Source: Ifrita kowaldi (lineage: Eukaryota > Chordata > Aves > Passeriformes > Cinclosomatidae). Taken from it: a DNA stretch of 64,000 bases. Shown here piece after piece: positions 24,339 to 37,990 of the stretch; the first letter of the stretch is position 1; each line of letters begins with the position of its first letter. The translations under genes were made by a program, and so were the position numbers. The stretch covers positions 838,592-902,591 of the forward strand of contig VZRS01009627.1 in the NCBI GenBank assembly GCA_013398055.1. Reading direction: 5' to 3'. The notes under the pieces are model-generated. The model did not search any database, was not told where the DNA came from, and saw only the letters and a list, made by a program, of their open reading frames with translations.

Positions 24339-25619
24339 CTACAACAATAAATCACATCGTATCCTTCCTGTTGTGTGGCTCAGATCACCGGCATCTCTTT
24401 CTACTTTTTCTGTTTTAGCTGGGAATGAGGAAGGAAGGAGGATGTTTAACAGGAAGAGGACACCTTCAGGAGTAAATGATACTCTCTTGAGTTGCTGTAA
24501 GCTTTGAAAAGTAAGGTAAAAACTCCTGACTGCAAATGAGGCCAGGGCTGCATGTAAAACACAGGCATAAGGACGAATTTATTTGAAAACAGTCAATGAC
24601 AGGAAGCCACTCGAGAGTATCCAGATATGAGCACGTACAGCTCAGCTTAAGCAATGGTCTGTCTTTACAAAAGTCTTTAATTTTTACATCTGTGTACAAA
24701 GGATCCTCGGAGTTTGATTCGGGTGAGATTTGAACCCCAGAGTGGAAAACGGGAGGCTCTTTCCTGATCCTGAGCAGTCATTAGCATGCTCCAGTCCCAG
24801 AACAGTAGGAGGAACCATTGCAAAGATACAATTAAAGGTGGCTTTATCTCCTGTGTATATGTTAATGTACACCTCTTGGGCCAACAAGGTTGAGATGCAG
24901 CAGCTGCTAATTAATATATTAATTATATTTGAAGGATGGAGGTCATTGTGTATTTTCAGGGCCTCTTATTCTTTCCATTCTTTAACAAGGAACAGGAAAA
25001 CCAATAAGAAAATGCCCAGAATTTAATTAACTTTCAAACTGAAGGCAGTAGCTGTATTTCTTTCTATCTGATGCCACTTCCTCTTTTCATCCCCTTCGGT
25101 CTGTCTTTACCCATTAAAAGAAAATTAAAACTCCACACTTATCAAGACTATAGATTTTCAGCATAAATCCTTCCATATGGATGGTTCACAACAGCCTAAG
25201 AGGGAAAATGGCTCATTCTAGAATTTTTTCATTTTAGAAGCAGCTTCAATGCCTACCCCGATACAGACAGGAGGCACTGGGGAAGCTGTTTTAAGCCAGT
25301 TGCAATTATTCTTCTCATTTCACAACAGCAACAGATAGAGCCTACCCAGCTCTCTTGTTTGCATCCTGCTTCCTTCATTGTCATTAAGGATAAAAGCAAG
25401 CTCAGGATGACACTGGCAGCCGGAGATCAGAGATGTGATGTTGTGAAAGCCTCAGCCACCAGACACGTTACGTGCATTACCCAGAAGTGTGATGTGGAGG
25501 TAGAGGTTGGGGTGAAGTTATTAAAGCTGTCTCAGCACCTCCTGCGCTGTCTGGGAAATGCCACGCCAGATATCATCTTTTGTGTCGTGACAGTTAAAAT
25601 TAGCGGGGGGAAAAGATAA

Positions 25620-25860
25620 AAAGTGTACTACATTAAATGCTTCTTACACTGTCTGTGACTGGTAAAGCTCCTCTTGCTGCAAAAAAATTATACTTATTGA
25701 CTGCAAATAATGTGTGATGCACTGTGTGCAGAGAATTAAAGGCAATTTGGATCCTTAACATTCTCTTTCAGAGGAAAGGAGAATATAAAAATGAATGTGG
25801 TAAGTCTTCCCTGCATGCATCTGTTCTCTCTGCTACTTCATAATTAATGTGATTTTCACC
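25620..25860. promoter_or_regulatory. Weak candidate regulatory stretch
   Basis: AT-rich non-repeat sequence with ATTAAA, AAATTATAC, GCAAATAATG and TAATTAATGTG cores. It is listed because it is free of repeats and homeodomain-type cores recur. Support is weak. Confidence 0.15.
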
Positions 25861-28800
25861 TGGTCTAAGCTTTCTTTATGCTCTGTCCTCTGCGCAGTGC
25901 CAATATCTCTCTCCATTGCCAGCTACCATGCAGGGTAAAAGAAAGAAAGACAAGAAAAATTGTGAATGCATTAATAGACACCTAATACTGACTTAGTTCA
26001 GCCTGGAGCTGTGGTTGTTTGAAATGGCAGCATCAGAAATGTATCCACTCGCTCATATCTGCAATACTTTCCTTCAGAATGTAGCCTTATTGTGGGGGGT
26101 TTTTCCCCCCTGGAAAATTTCACACACACTCACATTTAATCACACAATACAAATCCAAAAATGCAATTACCTCTGTGACTTTTACAGAAGCTTCCTTTAT
26201 ATTGAAAAGGGAGAATAAATGGCAAACCAGCATGAATTACAGAGAGATACTTCCATCAGGGCTTTCTGGTGATATTGTAAACAAAATCATCCTCAAGCCA
26301 CCAGAAACCTGAGCCAAAATTATAGCCCTGTGCTTCAAATAAAACCTTGTGAAAAATTAATGGGCAAATGTAAAATTAACTGTGTTCATTCTGAAAATTC
26401 TGACACAAAGGCGTATATCCTCAAAATGTGCCTGCCTGCTTGTCCTGCCCTCAGTGTTCAGGAGGTCCTTGGTCAAAGGAATGTGCCCTGGTTTTCCTCT
26501 TGTAAAATAAAGCTGGCTGAGTGCTCTCTGATTTGGAGACACTTTTGTAAATCCTTTGAGCAGTTTCAAACTTGATCGGGTGTCTGGCCCTCTAATCCGT
26601 GCTCTCCACATTATTTTAGGCCAGTCCGAGTTCAAGACTGTAATCATGGGGCACCAACTGCTCTTGTGGTTGTAACACAAGTGGAAAAAGGAGATTGCAC
26701 ATACCCATCAGATAATATGTAGGAAAATGTGTCCATTAAAGCCCCATGGGCAAATGAGGTTTTCAGATCTTTTCAGCTTTCCTTGGAAACAGTCAAGCAA
26801 AGAGGTAGGAGACTGGACCAAGAGGGACGTGTAGCATTGGAAGAGGTGGCTGGGGCTGTGCCAAGGTTTCCACCAAGACATTTCTGAGTCTGCTGCAGCT
26901 TGACCTTGCCTGAGCCTGCTGCCTTATCCACAAAAGCAGTGCAGTGTCCCTGAGAGGCCATATTATGATTGACTCGTGTGCTTTCCCCTTTGACTGCTCA
27001 CTCATGCAGCAGCCACACACAAAGTGTTTCCTTGTCCTCAAGTAGCCTCCAAACACTCTTTAAAAATTAATCCAGTCCAAACTGCTGAATGGGGCTGTGC
27101 TTCTACCTCTGCAGGATAAAAACCAACGGGGAAAGAAAGAAACAATCTGCCACTTTGAAGCCTAAAAAAAAGAAAAAGCCATACTTTCATCCTCCTGCAT
27201 GATGTATCGTAAGTGACATGGGTTCCTTGCATTAGCATCTGCGGACTATAATTATCCATGTAATATAACAGCTGGGGAGTGTTACTGTGATGCTTCGGAT
27301 TGATGGATGCTCTGGGAGGTTAAACAGAGCTTGCTAATAATAGGATCTCTACGATGCTCCATGGCTCTCTGTAAAATGGTCCATTTTCTGCCCTGGAAGA
27401 ACCACAGGACATGGAGAAACCAGTGTTCTGCTCCCATCCTGCCCTCTGCTCTCTCCAGCTCCAGAGCCTGGAAATCCTGCTGTCCCACAGTTAATTGAGG
27501 CACTGTTTTCTGTTGTCTCAGGCGGGCCTTTTCCTATTCACGCTGGGAAGGGAAGCCTACTTTGTCCTTGAGTCATTTCCAGTCCTTTCCCCAGGATTGC
27601 AGAGGGGACCAGGCAGCAGGGAGGAGAGAAGGAAGGAAAGCTGGACCTCCAACAGCTGACAGAATGGCAGCTACACAAGAGAAACTCTGGGGTCCACAGA
27701 CTTGTTATCCCCTAAATTGCCCTCTCTTGCTGCATGTTTACAAACAGACCACACTGCCATTAACATGAGAATCCCACTGAATCCAAGGCTTTGCTCTCTG
27801 TGTGAAATATGAAAAAGAGGAGGAATGTAGAAGCCCCTGCTGTCCTGAGTGCTTGCCATACCGAGCAGCAATTCGTCACCTCCACACTCGAAGGGCTTAA
27901 CCTTTGTAAAACCTCAGCAGCACAATCTTGCCAGGATTAAACTATTTAAAGCTGAGCTTGCCAGAGCATCTGCAATTTGCACCTCTTGTCACATCCATGG
28001 GCTGCATGACAGGTTGGAGAAGGTGTAAGGAGAAGTTGCAGTGACACGGCCAGAATCAGAGTAAGATTAATCACAGGTGTCAGAAATGCCTGTCACCATT
28101 GAGGCCACTGGAGGAACACCCTGCACGTCTGCCCACAGACACAGAGCACGAGCATTTCCATTTCCCTGAGATTTACCCCTCACCTCCTTTTCCCCTGGAG
28201 CAGCCCCTGCAGAAGGACTGACTTACATAGTAGTGGGGAAAATGAAAAACACAACCAACACCAGACCAGGCCAGTTGCTCTGGAGGAGGTATCTGATATC
28301 CACTATTTGTGCCTGATGTGCCCCCCAGATCCGAGGAGTGGTGGAAGAAAGGTCTGTCTGATGCCAGAGTTGTGCCAGGAGCGTGATGGAGGGAGGACAT
28401 CTCTGCCCTGACTGATTTGTTATGGACTCTGCTTCCATGCCTTCACTCACATCAGTTATGGCTAAATCGATTCCGTTGGAATAATCTCAGCCTCGAAACC
28501 AACTCCATTGGCTGGTTTTGGTGAGCGACATGGAAAATTCCTCAGCCTCCCCGGCTTTCCCTGGAACTGAACGCCACCAGCGCGTTCATCCATTTATTGT
28601 GTCTGCTGTTGAGCCACCGGTGTCCTTTGTGCAGGAACAAGCAGGACAAGTGAGGATAGCTATTTGAGCACAGTTTTCCCTCCTTGGAACATCCATAGGG
28701 TGCCTGTACTATTCAGGGACAACAGTCACTCCGTGTCCTCAACTCTGCACGCTGCGGCCCCAGCAGAGAAGGAGGTTTGTCTCTCAGAGGGCTGAGGAGC

Positions 28801-29699
28801 GAGTCAAGGATAGGCCCTGGGAGTCACGCATCCCAGTTTCCTTACATAGCATCCCTGAGAGTTTTGAAGTCAGGGGTGCAGCTTGAAACCCTGGGAAAAT
28901 GAAAAAGCAGTTTCTATAATGGCCAATTTTTACAGTACTGGAATTGCAAACTGAGACCTCGGAAGACAAGAGGATCCCAACTGAGAAGGATATCAGTTAA
29001 ATTAACTTCTCCCATCAGCCATGCACTTGCCAAATTCCTAGATATTTTACCAAGAAAACAAAAATTGGAGCACACGACTGTTTTCCTTCTCGATTTTGTC
29101 TAAGCTAAAGACACAAAGCAAATCTTTAGGGAAAGTTTAGAGAAATGGAAAATTGGCTCACCCTTCCCACTCATTGCTTTAATAGGAGGGTTTGAAAGGA
29201 AATGAAATTTCAGGATACAGCATTTATTCCCAAAGCCCACAGCAAGCTGTCACTCTGTTTTCCCATGGAATTGAGTAAACAGAATACCACTTGGCCTTTA
29301 ATAAATGAGAAAACAAGCTCACAAAGGAGCACTTGATCTGAAGTGACAAGGGCAAGAGTAGAACAATCCAGAGGAATAAATGAAACTTGAAATTTAGTAA
29401 TAATATTCCCTAAAGATACCGCAAATTCTGTCCTGACTATTGCAGAGATCCCCTGAATACCTTGTTCCAGTGCTTGAACTCCCTTCCATCGAAATTCCCA
29501 CTGCCCCTACTGTTTCAGCTTGCTCAGGGTGAAGAAACCATCTTGAAATACAACAGGAAGGTGCATTAAGTAGATGATCTTCCCCATTTTCCTTCAAGGT
29601 GAGTAGAAATTTGTGTTTTGGGAAGTTTAATTGAAGCTAGACACATATGGAGAAATGATGGGCTTGCTTGTTTCAGCTCTCCCTGGGGGAATGCCCTTC

Positions 29700-29870
29700 C
29701 CAGCTGAATTAAGTTGCCACAGTGTTTCACTAATGTGCATCTGATGCCTAATGAATTGGGGTGTTATTCCCATTGCACAGAGGTGGATTAAAATCGAGTC
29801 CAAAGCCTTTTCATTCATTTTGCTAATTATTCTCTGCATTCATTGCACGCAGATGAAATGATGAAAGCCC
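29700..29870. promoter_or_regulatory. Candidate homeodomain-rich regulatory stretch
   Basis: Shows CTAATG twice, GGATTAAAA (OTX/PITX-like), GCTAATTATT and the word ATTGCAC twice (about 29773 and 29843). There is no repeat or plausible exon. The clustering fits a conserved non-coding element, but that is inference. Confidence 0.28.
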
Positions 29871-32099
29871 CCCTGTTGTGTGGGATTTGGACATGTCACA
29901 CTTGGAACATAAATTGGACTGATTATCCCTGCAGCATTATTGTCACATTTGGGAGTGTGGGTGCCAGGAAGCAGTAAGCTGTGCACTGCCACATTCCCAG
30001 CCTTTCAGCCCCTTGGAAATTGAAGGAAAACCCTTTCTTTGTATGTCCTGCTTCAGTTTCACATCTAGATCATTTTGGTGCACTAGGTCTAGAGCAGAGA
30101 TAGATTTCCTTCAGATCATGTTTTTAAAAGTTATCTTCCATTTCCATATTCCCATACTCACAGAAGTTTCAAACAGAAGGCAAGATGCTGAAATTCTGCA
30201 AGTGTCTTCTTTTGGCAGTATCTTATGGGGAAACAGATGCAGAGATTCTCTCCAAATAGAGCATTTCTCATACAAATTACATGTAGGCTGTTAAGTGACT
30301 TCCAGAGATTCCAGTTCATGTCTGATTTGCACCCAGGGAGAAAGTCATGAGTGTTTTAGATTTCCTGTCTTTTGAAGCTGACTGGGTTTGGCAATAGTGC
30401 TGGGAAAGTCTTTACTGTTGGGGTACTGATCCAGTCATACTGCAAGTGCATTTCTTCCTGCTTATCTGGCACAGCAAAGTCCTTCTTCCATAAGGACAGG
30501 ACCTCAGGACTACACAGCACCGCTCCAAATGCCAGATCAGAACTAAACAGTCAATTCTTCAGTCTGTGTTTTTCCAGCTTTTTTCCTGTGTGTATGCAAA
30601 CAGGCTGAAGATTTATAATCTCTACCTGCACTTCCATCTTACAGGTAGTACAGGCAAGCTGCTGAGGGACATTGAATTCTGACATTGCAAGGGAACAAAT
30701 CAAAAAGAAATTTGCAGCTGTCATAAAGCATGAGATATTGGTGTGAAATATTCCTGGGTTTTGGGAAAAGTTTCAGTATATTCACAATAAAAGTTATGTT
30801 GTCAAAAATCTCCCAGCTACAACAAAAGGGAAACTAATGAGGGAAAGTGAGTCTGGCATAAAATCAAACAAACTGGAGGCATCTCATACATAAACTTGGA
30901 ATCTGATTTTATGCATCTCCCGTGGATGTGTGAAATACATTGACAGTTTGCTTAGTCAAGTGTCTTGTCTGGCTGGTGGCTGCAGCAGCAGCACATGAAA
31001 GAGACTATGTAAAATAAGGGACTAAAATTATTCCTCAGCTGTGCTCCAGTAACGAAGACAATGTTGAAAGCAACAACATCTGTGCTGTGTGGCAGAGACA
31101 GGATAAAAAATTGCTATTAACTTTACACTCTGTGAAAAACTGGGGTGTGTTAAACAATTGCATTCCCACTTTGTGATAACGTGGCTGTGACTATATTCTT
31201 GACAGGAATAGGCTATAATTCCAGAAATAGGAAATAAGAAGCAGAAATAAGCCAAATTCCATGGCCTCCTGGAATCTCATAACCGTTACCAGGATTGCAC
31301 AAGACACTGGCTTCAGGGCAATTGCTCCTGGAAAATTTGGGGATGTCTTAAGCAAAAAAATAAATACATACTATATAAAAATAGCATCTTCTAATGCTGG
31401 TGTTGAGGGGCTTGCTTGAGTATCTACCCTTCAACACATTAGGACTGAGTCTTAGGGATAGGTCTAATGTTATTTTGTCCAACTGGCAGAATTGCAGCCC
31501 CAATTTTCCCTCATACTCACCCTCATACTTTGCCTTTTAAAAGAGGCAAAGCCACTTTGCCTCATGAGGGGCTTTAAATAAGTTTGGGAGGTAATTGGGG
31601 GAAGAAAACTCAGTGTGCCCCACATATTCTTAGCACAGGCAGAGAAGGGTGCTCCTGCCAGAACACAACTGGCCCTTGACAGCCACGGGCACGCACCAGA
31701 TGTGTCCATCCTATTTTCAGAGTGAAGTGGCACCACCACCAGTGAGAACAGAGATTGGCCACGGGAGCACTGAAGATTTTTTTAGAAAGTCCTCTTTTTT
31801 CTGTGAAGGCAATAAGGTTTTGTAGCCTGACTGGGTGTAGACATGCTGACATCAGATGTAAATGTTTTAACTGTTGTATTAAATATGTTTGACTGGAGTG
31901 CCTGGAGTTGGAGACATGGCCAAAGCCCTGGTGTTATTTTCCCAATCAGAATATCTTGTGGGCGTTCTTGACACACAGTGTGCAGGTGCTGCTCGTGACA
32001 TTACTTGACCAGGGAAAGGTTCAGTGCTCCTGGGGTGAGGCCCTGCAGGTGGGATCCCACAGCTATCCCAGCACTCCCAGACTTAAACGAATGTGTGCT

Positions 32100-32205
32100 C
32101 GTTTGTTCACCCTTAATTAGTTTGTGTCCTCTGAAGCCGTACTGCACTGTAACTCATTGACTCAGCCTGAAAGGAGACAAATTGGTTAATTGAGAGAGAG
32201 CTGTG
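32100..32205. promoter_or_regulatory. Candidate regulatory stretch with AP-1/MAF-like site
   Basis: Contains CTTAATTAG (about 32112), TTGACTCAGC (32158, a perfect AP-1 TGACTCA extended toward a MAF half-site) and GGTTAATTGAG (about 32184) within 90 bases. No repeat is seen. Function is inferred from motifs only. Confidence 0.28.
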
Positions 32206-33355
32206 CAGCGCCTGCTCTGCCCTCGGGAGCCGAGGCTTCTGCTTTCCCGAGCAGAATTGCACCCAAAGGGCTACTGGGTGAGCATCCAGCTGATCCCGGG
32301 CACCCTCTGGCAACAAGGATAGGAAATAGATGTTCTTGTGCCATCACCAATATCTTTCCTCCCCCAGCATCCCCCATTCTTCACCCACTCTCCATCATAC
32401 CTAAGATTTGGGAAGTGGAAAAGGGGTGGAGCAAAGGGGTTGCTTCACAGTTTGCACGGGGCTGGAGCAGCTGCTCTTTTATCTCCTAGGCCCGAAGGTT
32501 TCCTCCTGATGCCCTGCTTGAAGTTCTGAGCAGTCATTTCTGCTCAGCTTGGCCCGTGCCACTGTGAATTTCGGTGGAAAAAGCTCTTTCCTCAATTTGC
32601 TTTTCCCTAACAACGCACCCAGCCCTCTGTTCAGGAGGGTCTGGGGAGATTTCTTGTCTCCCCTCGGAGCTGACCCTGCACACAGCCAAGGCAGAGCCTG
32701 TGCTTTGGTTTTAAAGTACAAGCTCCTATTTAAAATTGGCAAATACTGGAAACATATATTGCAAAAAGGAAAGATATATCTAATAAAATAAAAACTAAAA
32801 AAAAAATTATGCAAACCTTTCCTTGCTTTCAGCCTTTTTGGCGGTAAGAACATTGTTGGTTCTGTTTTATTTCATATTGGAGATCTAAGAATTTTAATAC
32901 TTGTAGCAAACTCCAGCTTGTCTTTGACTCAATACCGACTGGAATAGCAGCAATGACACTCAGCTGGAAATTCAGTTAGTCAGAAAGTAACACCACCAAA
33001 CCCCAGCCAAGTCTGCCCTATAGCTCTTCTCCAGCAAAGTCGAGCTCAAAGTATTTGAAGAACAGAACAATCCCATGACATTTCTCTTCAGTTTTGCTGC
33101 TGGAAATATCAGTTGCCTTTCAAATATCTTCAAGCATTCCTGAGAACGCTGTGATGCTGAAATGCCCAGGGATTTTCTAGCAAAGCCTTGAGAAATTGAG
33201 GCTAAGGCTTAATTTACATTTGTGCCCACCTCAAAGCCCCTTCATCTTTTAATAAGGAAGAATGTTACCTTGGCCTGTTAAAGTGTTCAAATTATGAGAT
33301 CCCTTGCTTTCATTTTGATTGATGTCATATACCAAATTTCATATCACATTCTCTA

Positions 33356-33437
33356 GGTGACCTTTCCTTGGCAGGAGTGTTGGACTAGATGATTCCAGAG
33401 GTCCCTTCCAATCCTAACAACTCTGTGATTCTGCGAT
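33356..33437 (+). mobile_element. Short CR1 LINE 3' fragment, plus orientation
   Basis: About 80 bases: ggcaggagtgttggactaga, tgattccagaggtcccttcc, and then aatcctaacaactctgtgattctgcga. The ggactagatgatt form differs from the gttggatggggc form seen elsewhere, suggesting another CR1 subfamily. Confidence 0.88.
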
Positions 33438-34559
33438 ATAAATTTCTTTAGGTTGGGTAATGTTGAGAGTGAAAGACACATTTTTTTCCCATAAGAAAGA
33501 CAAGGCTTGAAGATTCTTTCCTGGTATAATGATGACAGAATGAAGGTTGGTTCGGGGTGGTCTCTTATTTTGCTGTGGGGTTTTTTTCTCCATTCCCTCA
33601 TTGTGATGCCTAAATACACAGGCTTGTTTATCCACATGCTGTTGCCTCACTTGGAGGATAAATCAACCTGTACATTCTCACCAACCTATGGCAGTGCATG
33701 CCATTACCTTTCATTAATGTACTAAATAATGAAAAGTGGTGCATACCTTCAGAACTTTCTTGCAACATTACAGATGTCAAATAAAAGCCAGTGAGGGGGG
33801 CAGTGTGTTGGTCAGAGAACAGGCAGCACCTCACACGGTCACTCGCACGCACGTACAAATTTAGAGCGTAGCTGGAAGAGAGTTTATGTGGCACAATTCT
33901 GCTTTCGTGTGTGCAAAGTACATTCTAGCAGCCTTTGTGTTGGCTACCACATATGCCTGGCAGCTGGATGCTGAGAGAGTGGCAAATGCAAACTGCACAG
34001 CAAAGCCATGAGGGAGTACTCAACGAGCATTTTCTAAGTGAACAGCGCAAATAAAACTACAAGAAGGAACCGCAGTTGCTCCCACACAAATCCCCATCTC
34101 ACCACCACACAGAGACCCCATTAGCCATCCTCCCTCCTTGCCTTTTCTTTCACCCCCATTTTTAATAACTATAAGAGATGAGATGCTGTGCGTTGATCCA
34201 TCTTGCTGTGATTGTAATATAGACTAGATTCCAAAGGGACTTCATAAATGCACATTATATTAAAATATTCTACCCAGCACAGCTTTGTTTGTTCTGTTTC
34301 TTTTCCTGTGGAAATACACCTTATGTAAAGATGATGTCTATCTATTCCCATCTTGTTTCCAGATCTTAGATTAGATTATGCACCCACTGGCAAATATGGT
34401 CTCAAGCTGTCAAAGGTAGAGCTCCAAAGACCCATACTATTCTCATATGTGTTGTGAAAGAAAGAGATGACATTAAAAAGAGAAGTCTAATGTTATGAAA
34501 ATATGATGATTTCGGATGTTAAATCAAAATAAAAACAGTTTATTTAGCAATTAAAAAAA
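33438..34559. other. Unique non-coding DNA
   Basis: No exon or repeat recognised. Open frames reach 94 codons (minus, 33353-33637, overlapping the CR1 fragment). AT content rises toward the right end. Confidence 0.6.
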
Positions 34560-35030
34560 CTGGAACCAAAAAGCCCGGAAAAAAATAGATAAAAATTGAA
34601 GTCCGAGACCCTTTGATCAGAGATTCTTTTTCAGTCGGTGAGGCTATTAAAAACCCGAGCATAGCTTTGTTTCTCGGCGCGTACTGCTTTAAAAAATGGC
34701 AGAAAAGGTTATAATGTGGCCTGGTTTTGCAGCGGCCGAGGCTCCTCGCTGCTTATCCAGACGAAAGAGAGCGAGAATTGGAAATCCGGCTCGGGATAAA
34801 GAGAAGTCTCCGCCTCTCTTCACTCCCAGTTCCGCCTCCATGCCCCACAGTGGTTGGCTGTCTCTTCTCCCAGCTCTGGTGATAGGCTTCTACCTTTTAG
34901 CCAATGGCTCGTGGGTTTCTAGGGTTGCTGGCAGCCTCATGGTCTGCCGCGGGGATTGATTTTCATTTAACAGCATGCTTTCATACACACTGACTACAAA
35001 AACTAGGATCTTGTGGTTACAAGGTATGAG
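34560..35030. promoter_or_regulatory. CpG-rich patch with CCAAT and GC boxes: promoter or old LTR
   Basis: About 18 CpG dinucleotides fall between 34600 and 34960, against near absence in the flanks. It has a forward CCAAT (34901), an inverted CCAAT (ATTGG, 34777), two CCGCCTC boxes (about 34810 and 34832) and a TTTAAAAAA AT-box (34688). An 87-codon frame (34696-34959) has no recognised domain. A good splice-donor shape, AAG/GTATGAG, lies at 35023/35024. It could be the promoter and first exon of a non-coding RNA or an upstream gene. It could equally be a decayed endogenous retroviral LTR, since such elements carry the same boxes. Sharp flanks and A-rich neighbours fit either. Confidence 0.35.
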
Positions 35031-37779
35031 AAATTAGAATATAAGACAGATAACACTAAACTACAGCTCTTAAACTATTTAAACACTCTTAAAACATTTT
35101 CATAACTATCTAAAATAAAGAAGTTTGTTAATTCTATATTTTAGAATAATATTTCATTAAAATATTCTTTAATTAGTAATTAGTTAACAACTTTGATACT
35201 TGATGAAAGGTGATGCGAAAGTCTTAAAAGGGTTTATGCATAACATCTAATTTAGTGTTACTTCAGGTGTTAGACTACACAGAGGACTCACAATCCCAGA
35301 CTGCACTTTCTTGGACCTCAAAGTCGCTCCACCACAAGACTCAAATTGGTTGGACAAGTGTTCACATTAATTCCATCAAACACTTGGACAGGCAAATTCA
35401 GAAACAGCATGGAGCTGAAACATATCGTAGAAATCTTTCCTGAAAAGTTGGTGCTGTGCTTATCAGACTGTTTGTTTCCTATGGTGAAACACATATGCAT
35501 GCAATATATGTTAGCAATAAACCCAAAATTTCTACTTCCATTTAATTCCTGGTGGAGCGGTAGAATGAGGCAGCAAAGAGGCTAAAATCATTTTCCATTT
35601 TCGTTGCACACCATCCACAGAACTGTTTATTAAGATGGTGAGACTTTCAAAGAACAAGCCTCATGCAAGGCAGAGTATTTATGAAAGCTGTAATCATATA
35701 AGGGATACCTAATCATACATGATTATCCAGCCTGGGTAGGGAATTGAGTAAGGTCAGGGAAGAACAGCTCAGCTGTCATCATTGGAATTAACTTTAGATC
35801 AAGCCATGATATGTTTTTCAGTCTAAATTAAACTAAACTCAATCATAACAGGTTTGGGAATTTAGACAGAAAGCAAGGGCATGGGTCAGCAAAAACACCT
35901 GGACAGGAAAACTCAATTTAATTGTATCACTACTTGGAAAACTGTCAGAATATTTGGGGATGGGGGTGGGAAATCAAAGCAGGATTTCAAGATAAATCAC
36001 CTGTGTAAAGAAAACAGAAAGCTATAAAACCTTGTAGAAATATAGACTCCAGAATTCTGTCTTGAAATGTATGGACCTCTTACTTGTTTTCACACCCATC
36101 AATGACAAAGGAGGCTCTTTGGCTGTTGGATGGAATATGGAGCTCATGAGGTATTTTGCATGGATTCTCTCTTTTTTGCCTCTAACCCTTCTCTCAAAGA
36201 CAAGCTCTAGCAACTGAGGGTCTCTAGGCTGGTCCTTTTCAAGTTTGGTCAGGACATTTGAATATTTGTGAGATGTGTAGAATTATCTGCAAGAGGGCTT
36301 GAGTAGAGTAAAAATAACAGTAAAAGCAGTAGCAGTAAATTTAGGAAAAAAACCCTTTAATTTAAACTCACAGTGAATGTGATTAGTTCTCAGGCTTTGC
36401 TCTGCCAAGTTGGATTTATGTTTGCTTGATAAATATATTCCTCCTTCTGGAGCATTCGGTAAATGCTTGTTTCCTTGAAGTTTTCTTTATCCAAGAACTG
36501 TAATGGTTTGAAAAAGGCTGACATGAACTGAACTGTGTAAAGTGACTTGTGAGTGATAACTGAAGTCTCCTTTAGACAGCTGAAAATAATTTCTTAAAGT
36601 GTAAAATTAAAAAGATAAAAACGTGGATGCCCTTCAAGACATTTCTAAGGCACTTTGAAAGATAACTCAGTGCTCCTATGTGTAAATCTAGATTATTTTT
36701 ATAGCTGGTGGGAAACAACCCAAGGGTTACTTGCTCTGTAGCTCTTCCACAGGTAAAACTGTGGCTTTGTTTTCATCCAAAGCCTGGTTCCAGCTGCTCT
36801 TGGTTCACACATCTCGGTTGAAGCAGCATCCTAACTGATGTGCTGGGGGTGGAATGGGTGTGATAAGTAAGATGGACAGATACGGAATTCCTGAATTGCA
36901 GTTACGGAGAGGAATTTTATCAGTCCCCCCTGAAGCATGTCACTCGTAGCAGTGTGCATACAAGGTTATCTGCTGGAAATGCTGATCCCCCTCTGAAGTG
37001 CATTGCTGCGTGGTGGTGCTGCGGAGGGAGGTGGGTTTTGTCTACACTGGTTCCTGCAGTGCCTGCCTTCCTGTGGGACGGCTCGGGCCAGGCTGCTGTG
37101 ACCACCAGTGACCTCTGTCCCTGCTTTCTTGGGGACAACTGGAGTTTGGGGGCAGAGGAAGAGAAATCCTGGCTGATACCCTGTGTCTTGGGTGCTGCAG
37201 TGTCTGCACCTCTCAAGGGAAAGCCACAGCTCAGTGCAAGGCCTTGGCTCAGCAATTAAATCCCTGAAAAAAGGAGGGGAGAGGGGACAGGGAGATGCTG
37301 AAAATGCAGAATGTTTCTTACAGTCTGTAAATAATGAAACAAGCATAATGACAAAAGCCTAATGAGGCTCAAAAGACACAAAGCTGTGAGTTCAACTAAA
37401 AACAATAATAATCTGAGAATGGGGAGAGATTGATGATAGTGATAACCTCATCTTATGAAGATACTCGTAAGCGTACATTTCAGAAGGGCAAAGGGAAGGT
37501 ACTACACTGCAGTGCCCAATTTATGAGTTGCAAGTATGAGAAGCCAGGGAAACAAACATCTTCGTGAGAATCAAAGAGCACCTGCCTCGCTGCAGGTACC
37601 TGTACATCACACACAGACACCTTCTGCCAAGGCAGGTGGAAAGAAAAGCCCTGTAGTAAACCAGAATTTGTTTCATACGCTTCCCCACGAGGATCAAGGA
37701 GAAATCCAGCTCCTCAGTTTGGAGCCTAGTATAGTCATTCATACTCTCTGCATAGCAGAAATGTGCTGACAGATGGATC

Positions 37780-37990
37780 AAGAGAAATGGAATATATTAT
37801 AGCGCTGAATAAGCTCACGGGCTGAGCATTGGGTTTGATCTGATGAATGCAAGATCAGCTCTAAATGCAGATGAGAATACTGATTATACTGTGATTACCA
37901 TGCTTCAGTGTTTCAGAGCATATATATATCTGCATCCAGCTGAAGTCTGAAATAAATAATGAAACTCAAAGGGCTTTTTGGCCTTCTGTA
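37780..37990. promoter_or_regulatory. Candidate regulatory stretch
   Basis: Repeat-free sequence with TGATTATAC, GTGATTACC, a tatatatata core flanked by gca and tgc, and AATAAATAATG. Several bipartite GATC/TGATG words recur. Suggestive of a conserved non-coding element, with no direct proof. Confidence 0.2.

Larger units (their letters stand above)
24339..33355. other. 9-kb unique stretch almost free of repeats
   Basis: No CR1 piece, microsatellite or gap is recognised over about 9 kb. Open frames stay at or below 107 codons (minus, 26357-26680) and many overlap on opposite strands. An 86-codon frame at 25359-25619 (plus) is free of low complexity but has no domain I know. Candidate regulatory patches at 25620-25860, 29700-29870 and 32100-32205 are listed separately. 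Confidence 0.55.

Noticed and set aside
25359..25619. 86-codon frame without low complexity
   Set aside because: No domain and no splice context. Length is within chance expectation for this window.
36960..37346. Overlapping frames of 101-126 codons on both strands
   Set aside because: Several frames are open together in a GC-richer patch and no frame has a domain, so composition explains them.
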